Shown here piece after piece: positions 6,422-6,873 of a stretch of 6,873 bases of DNA (positions within the stretch are counted from its first letter, which is position 1; each line of letters opens with the position of its first letter). Under the pieces are notes generated by a model that worked only from the letters and a program-made list of their open reading frames with translations, was not told where the DNA came from and searched no databases. Source of the stretch: Nitrosomonadales bacterium. GTDB lineage: Bacteria; Pseudomonadota; Gammaproteobacteria; Burkholderiales; Sulfuricellaceae. The position numbers and the translations under genes are program-made. The stretch is taken from NCBI GenBank assembly GCA_003104895.1, contig PQAG01000088.1, positions 436-7,308 on the forward strand. The letters run 5' to 3'.

Positions 6422-6873
6422 GTGGGCGCCGGAATGGAGCATACATTTACGCTGGGTGAAATCGTGGACCGCCTGGGCGGCGAACTGCTGGGCGATGCCC
6501 GGGTCCGGATCGACCAGGTGGCTGCGCTGGAAACGGCGCAGCCCTGCAATATCAGTTTCTTTGCCAGCACGCGTCTGAAAAAGCTGCTGGAAACCACCCG
6601 GGCAGGCGCGGTGATCCTCACTCAGGAAAACCGCGAGGCCACGCAGAAGCCACGCATCATCAGCAGCAACCCTTCAGCCTATTTTGCCCGGGTGACTGCG
6701 CTGCTCAACCCATTTGAGCCAGCCGTCGCAGGGATTCACCCCACGGCCGTGGTGGAGCCGGATGCTGTGATCGCGGCCAGCGCTTCGATTGGCCCTTTCG
6801 TGCACATCGGGCGCGGCGCGCGCATTGGTGAGCGGGTCATCATCGGGGCCGGTTGCGCGATCGGAGACCAGGC
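6422..6873 (+). CDS. lpxD: UDP-3-O-acylglucosamine N-acyltransferase, N-terminal part (partial)
   Basis: LpxD transfers a hydroxyacyl chain from acyl-ACP to the 2-amine of UDP-3-O-acylglucosamine, the third step of lipid A synthesis, in the cytosol. The window holds the first 150 codons plus two bases, open to the edge, against about 340 residues for the family. The N-terminal uridine-binding domain spans about 8-100, with TLGEIVDRLGGELLGD (10-25), VAALETAQPCNISFFAS (33-49) and the AYFARVTALLNP helix (86-97). From about 105 the left-handed beta-helix begins, with hexapeptide repeats (IHPTAVV, VIAASASIG, VHIGRGARIG, VIIGAGCAIGD). The catalytic His lies beyond the window. GTG 6422 is preferred because AGGA sits 7 nt upstream. 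The ATG at 6434 is possible and would shorten the protein by four residues. Genes following lpxD in this cluster are usually fabZ, lpxA and lpxB, but they are not visible here. Confidence 0.94.
   Translation, partial: MGAGMEHTFTLGEIVDRLGGELLGDARVRIDQVAALETAQPCNISFFASTRLKKLLETTRAGAVILTQENREATQKPRIISSNPSAYFARVTALLNPFEPAVAGIHPTAVVEPDAVIAASASIGPFVHIGRGARIGERVIIGAGCAIGDQ

Noticed and set aside
1..6873. A new defence, toxin-antitoxin or biosynthetic system
   Set aside because: Every long + strand frame belongs to a well-known envelope-biogenesis family in the expected order, and no unassigned gene remains.

Overview
The window is a segment of a conserved Gram-negative envelope-biogenesis operon. 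All genes are on the + strand and packed almost end to end: 3' end of uppS, cdsA, dxr (ispC), rseP, bamA, skp (ompH), and the 5' part of lpxD. The order uppS-cdsA-dxr-rseP-bamA-skp-lpxD, with dxr between cdsA and rseP, is the arrangement I know from betaproteobacteria such as Neisseria. In Escherichia coli dxr lies upstream of uppS. With the GC-rich codon use and the protein sequences, this points to a betaproteobacterium, perhaps an environmental Nitrosomonadales-type lineage. Genus cannot be settled from this sequence.

Layout: 1-114 is the C-terminus of undecaprenyl diphosphate synthase. 107-901 is CDP-diglyceride synthase. 904-2190 is DXP reductoisomerase with an unusual C-terminal tail of about 30 residues, encoded by a repeat-like, hairpin-rich insert at about 2101-2187. 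2195-3562 is the site-2 protease RseP. 3562-5856 is BamA. 5874-6377 is the periplasmic chaperone Skp, starting at TTG. 6386-6406 is a compact intrinsic terminator. 6422 to the window end is LpxD, starting at GTG and cut by the window. No gap exceeds 50 bases if the dxr tail is counted as coding. I see no tRNA, rRNA, CRISPR array, insertion sequence with a transposase, or origin.

The genes cover successive needs of envelope building. Dxr makes the isoprenoid precursor that UppS turns into the undecaprenyl carrier for peptidoglycan and O-antigen. CdsA makes CDP-diacylglycerol for phospholipids. RseP releases the envelope-stress response. Skp carries unfolded outer-membrane proteins to BamA for insertion. 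LpxD performs the third acylation step of lipid A synthesis. Junctions from uppS to bamA overlap or are separated by no more than 4 nt and lack clear Shine-Dalgarno sites, which suggests translational coupling. skp and lpxD have their own good sites.

I found no undescribed system. The two items most worth a second look are the repeat element that appears to have rewritten the 3' end of dxr directly before rseP, and the terminator inside the operon between skp and lpxD.
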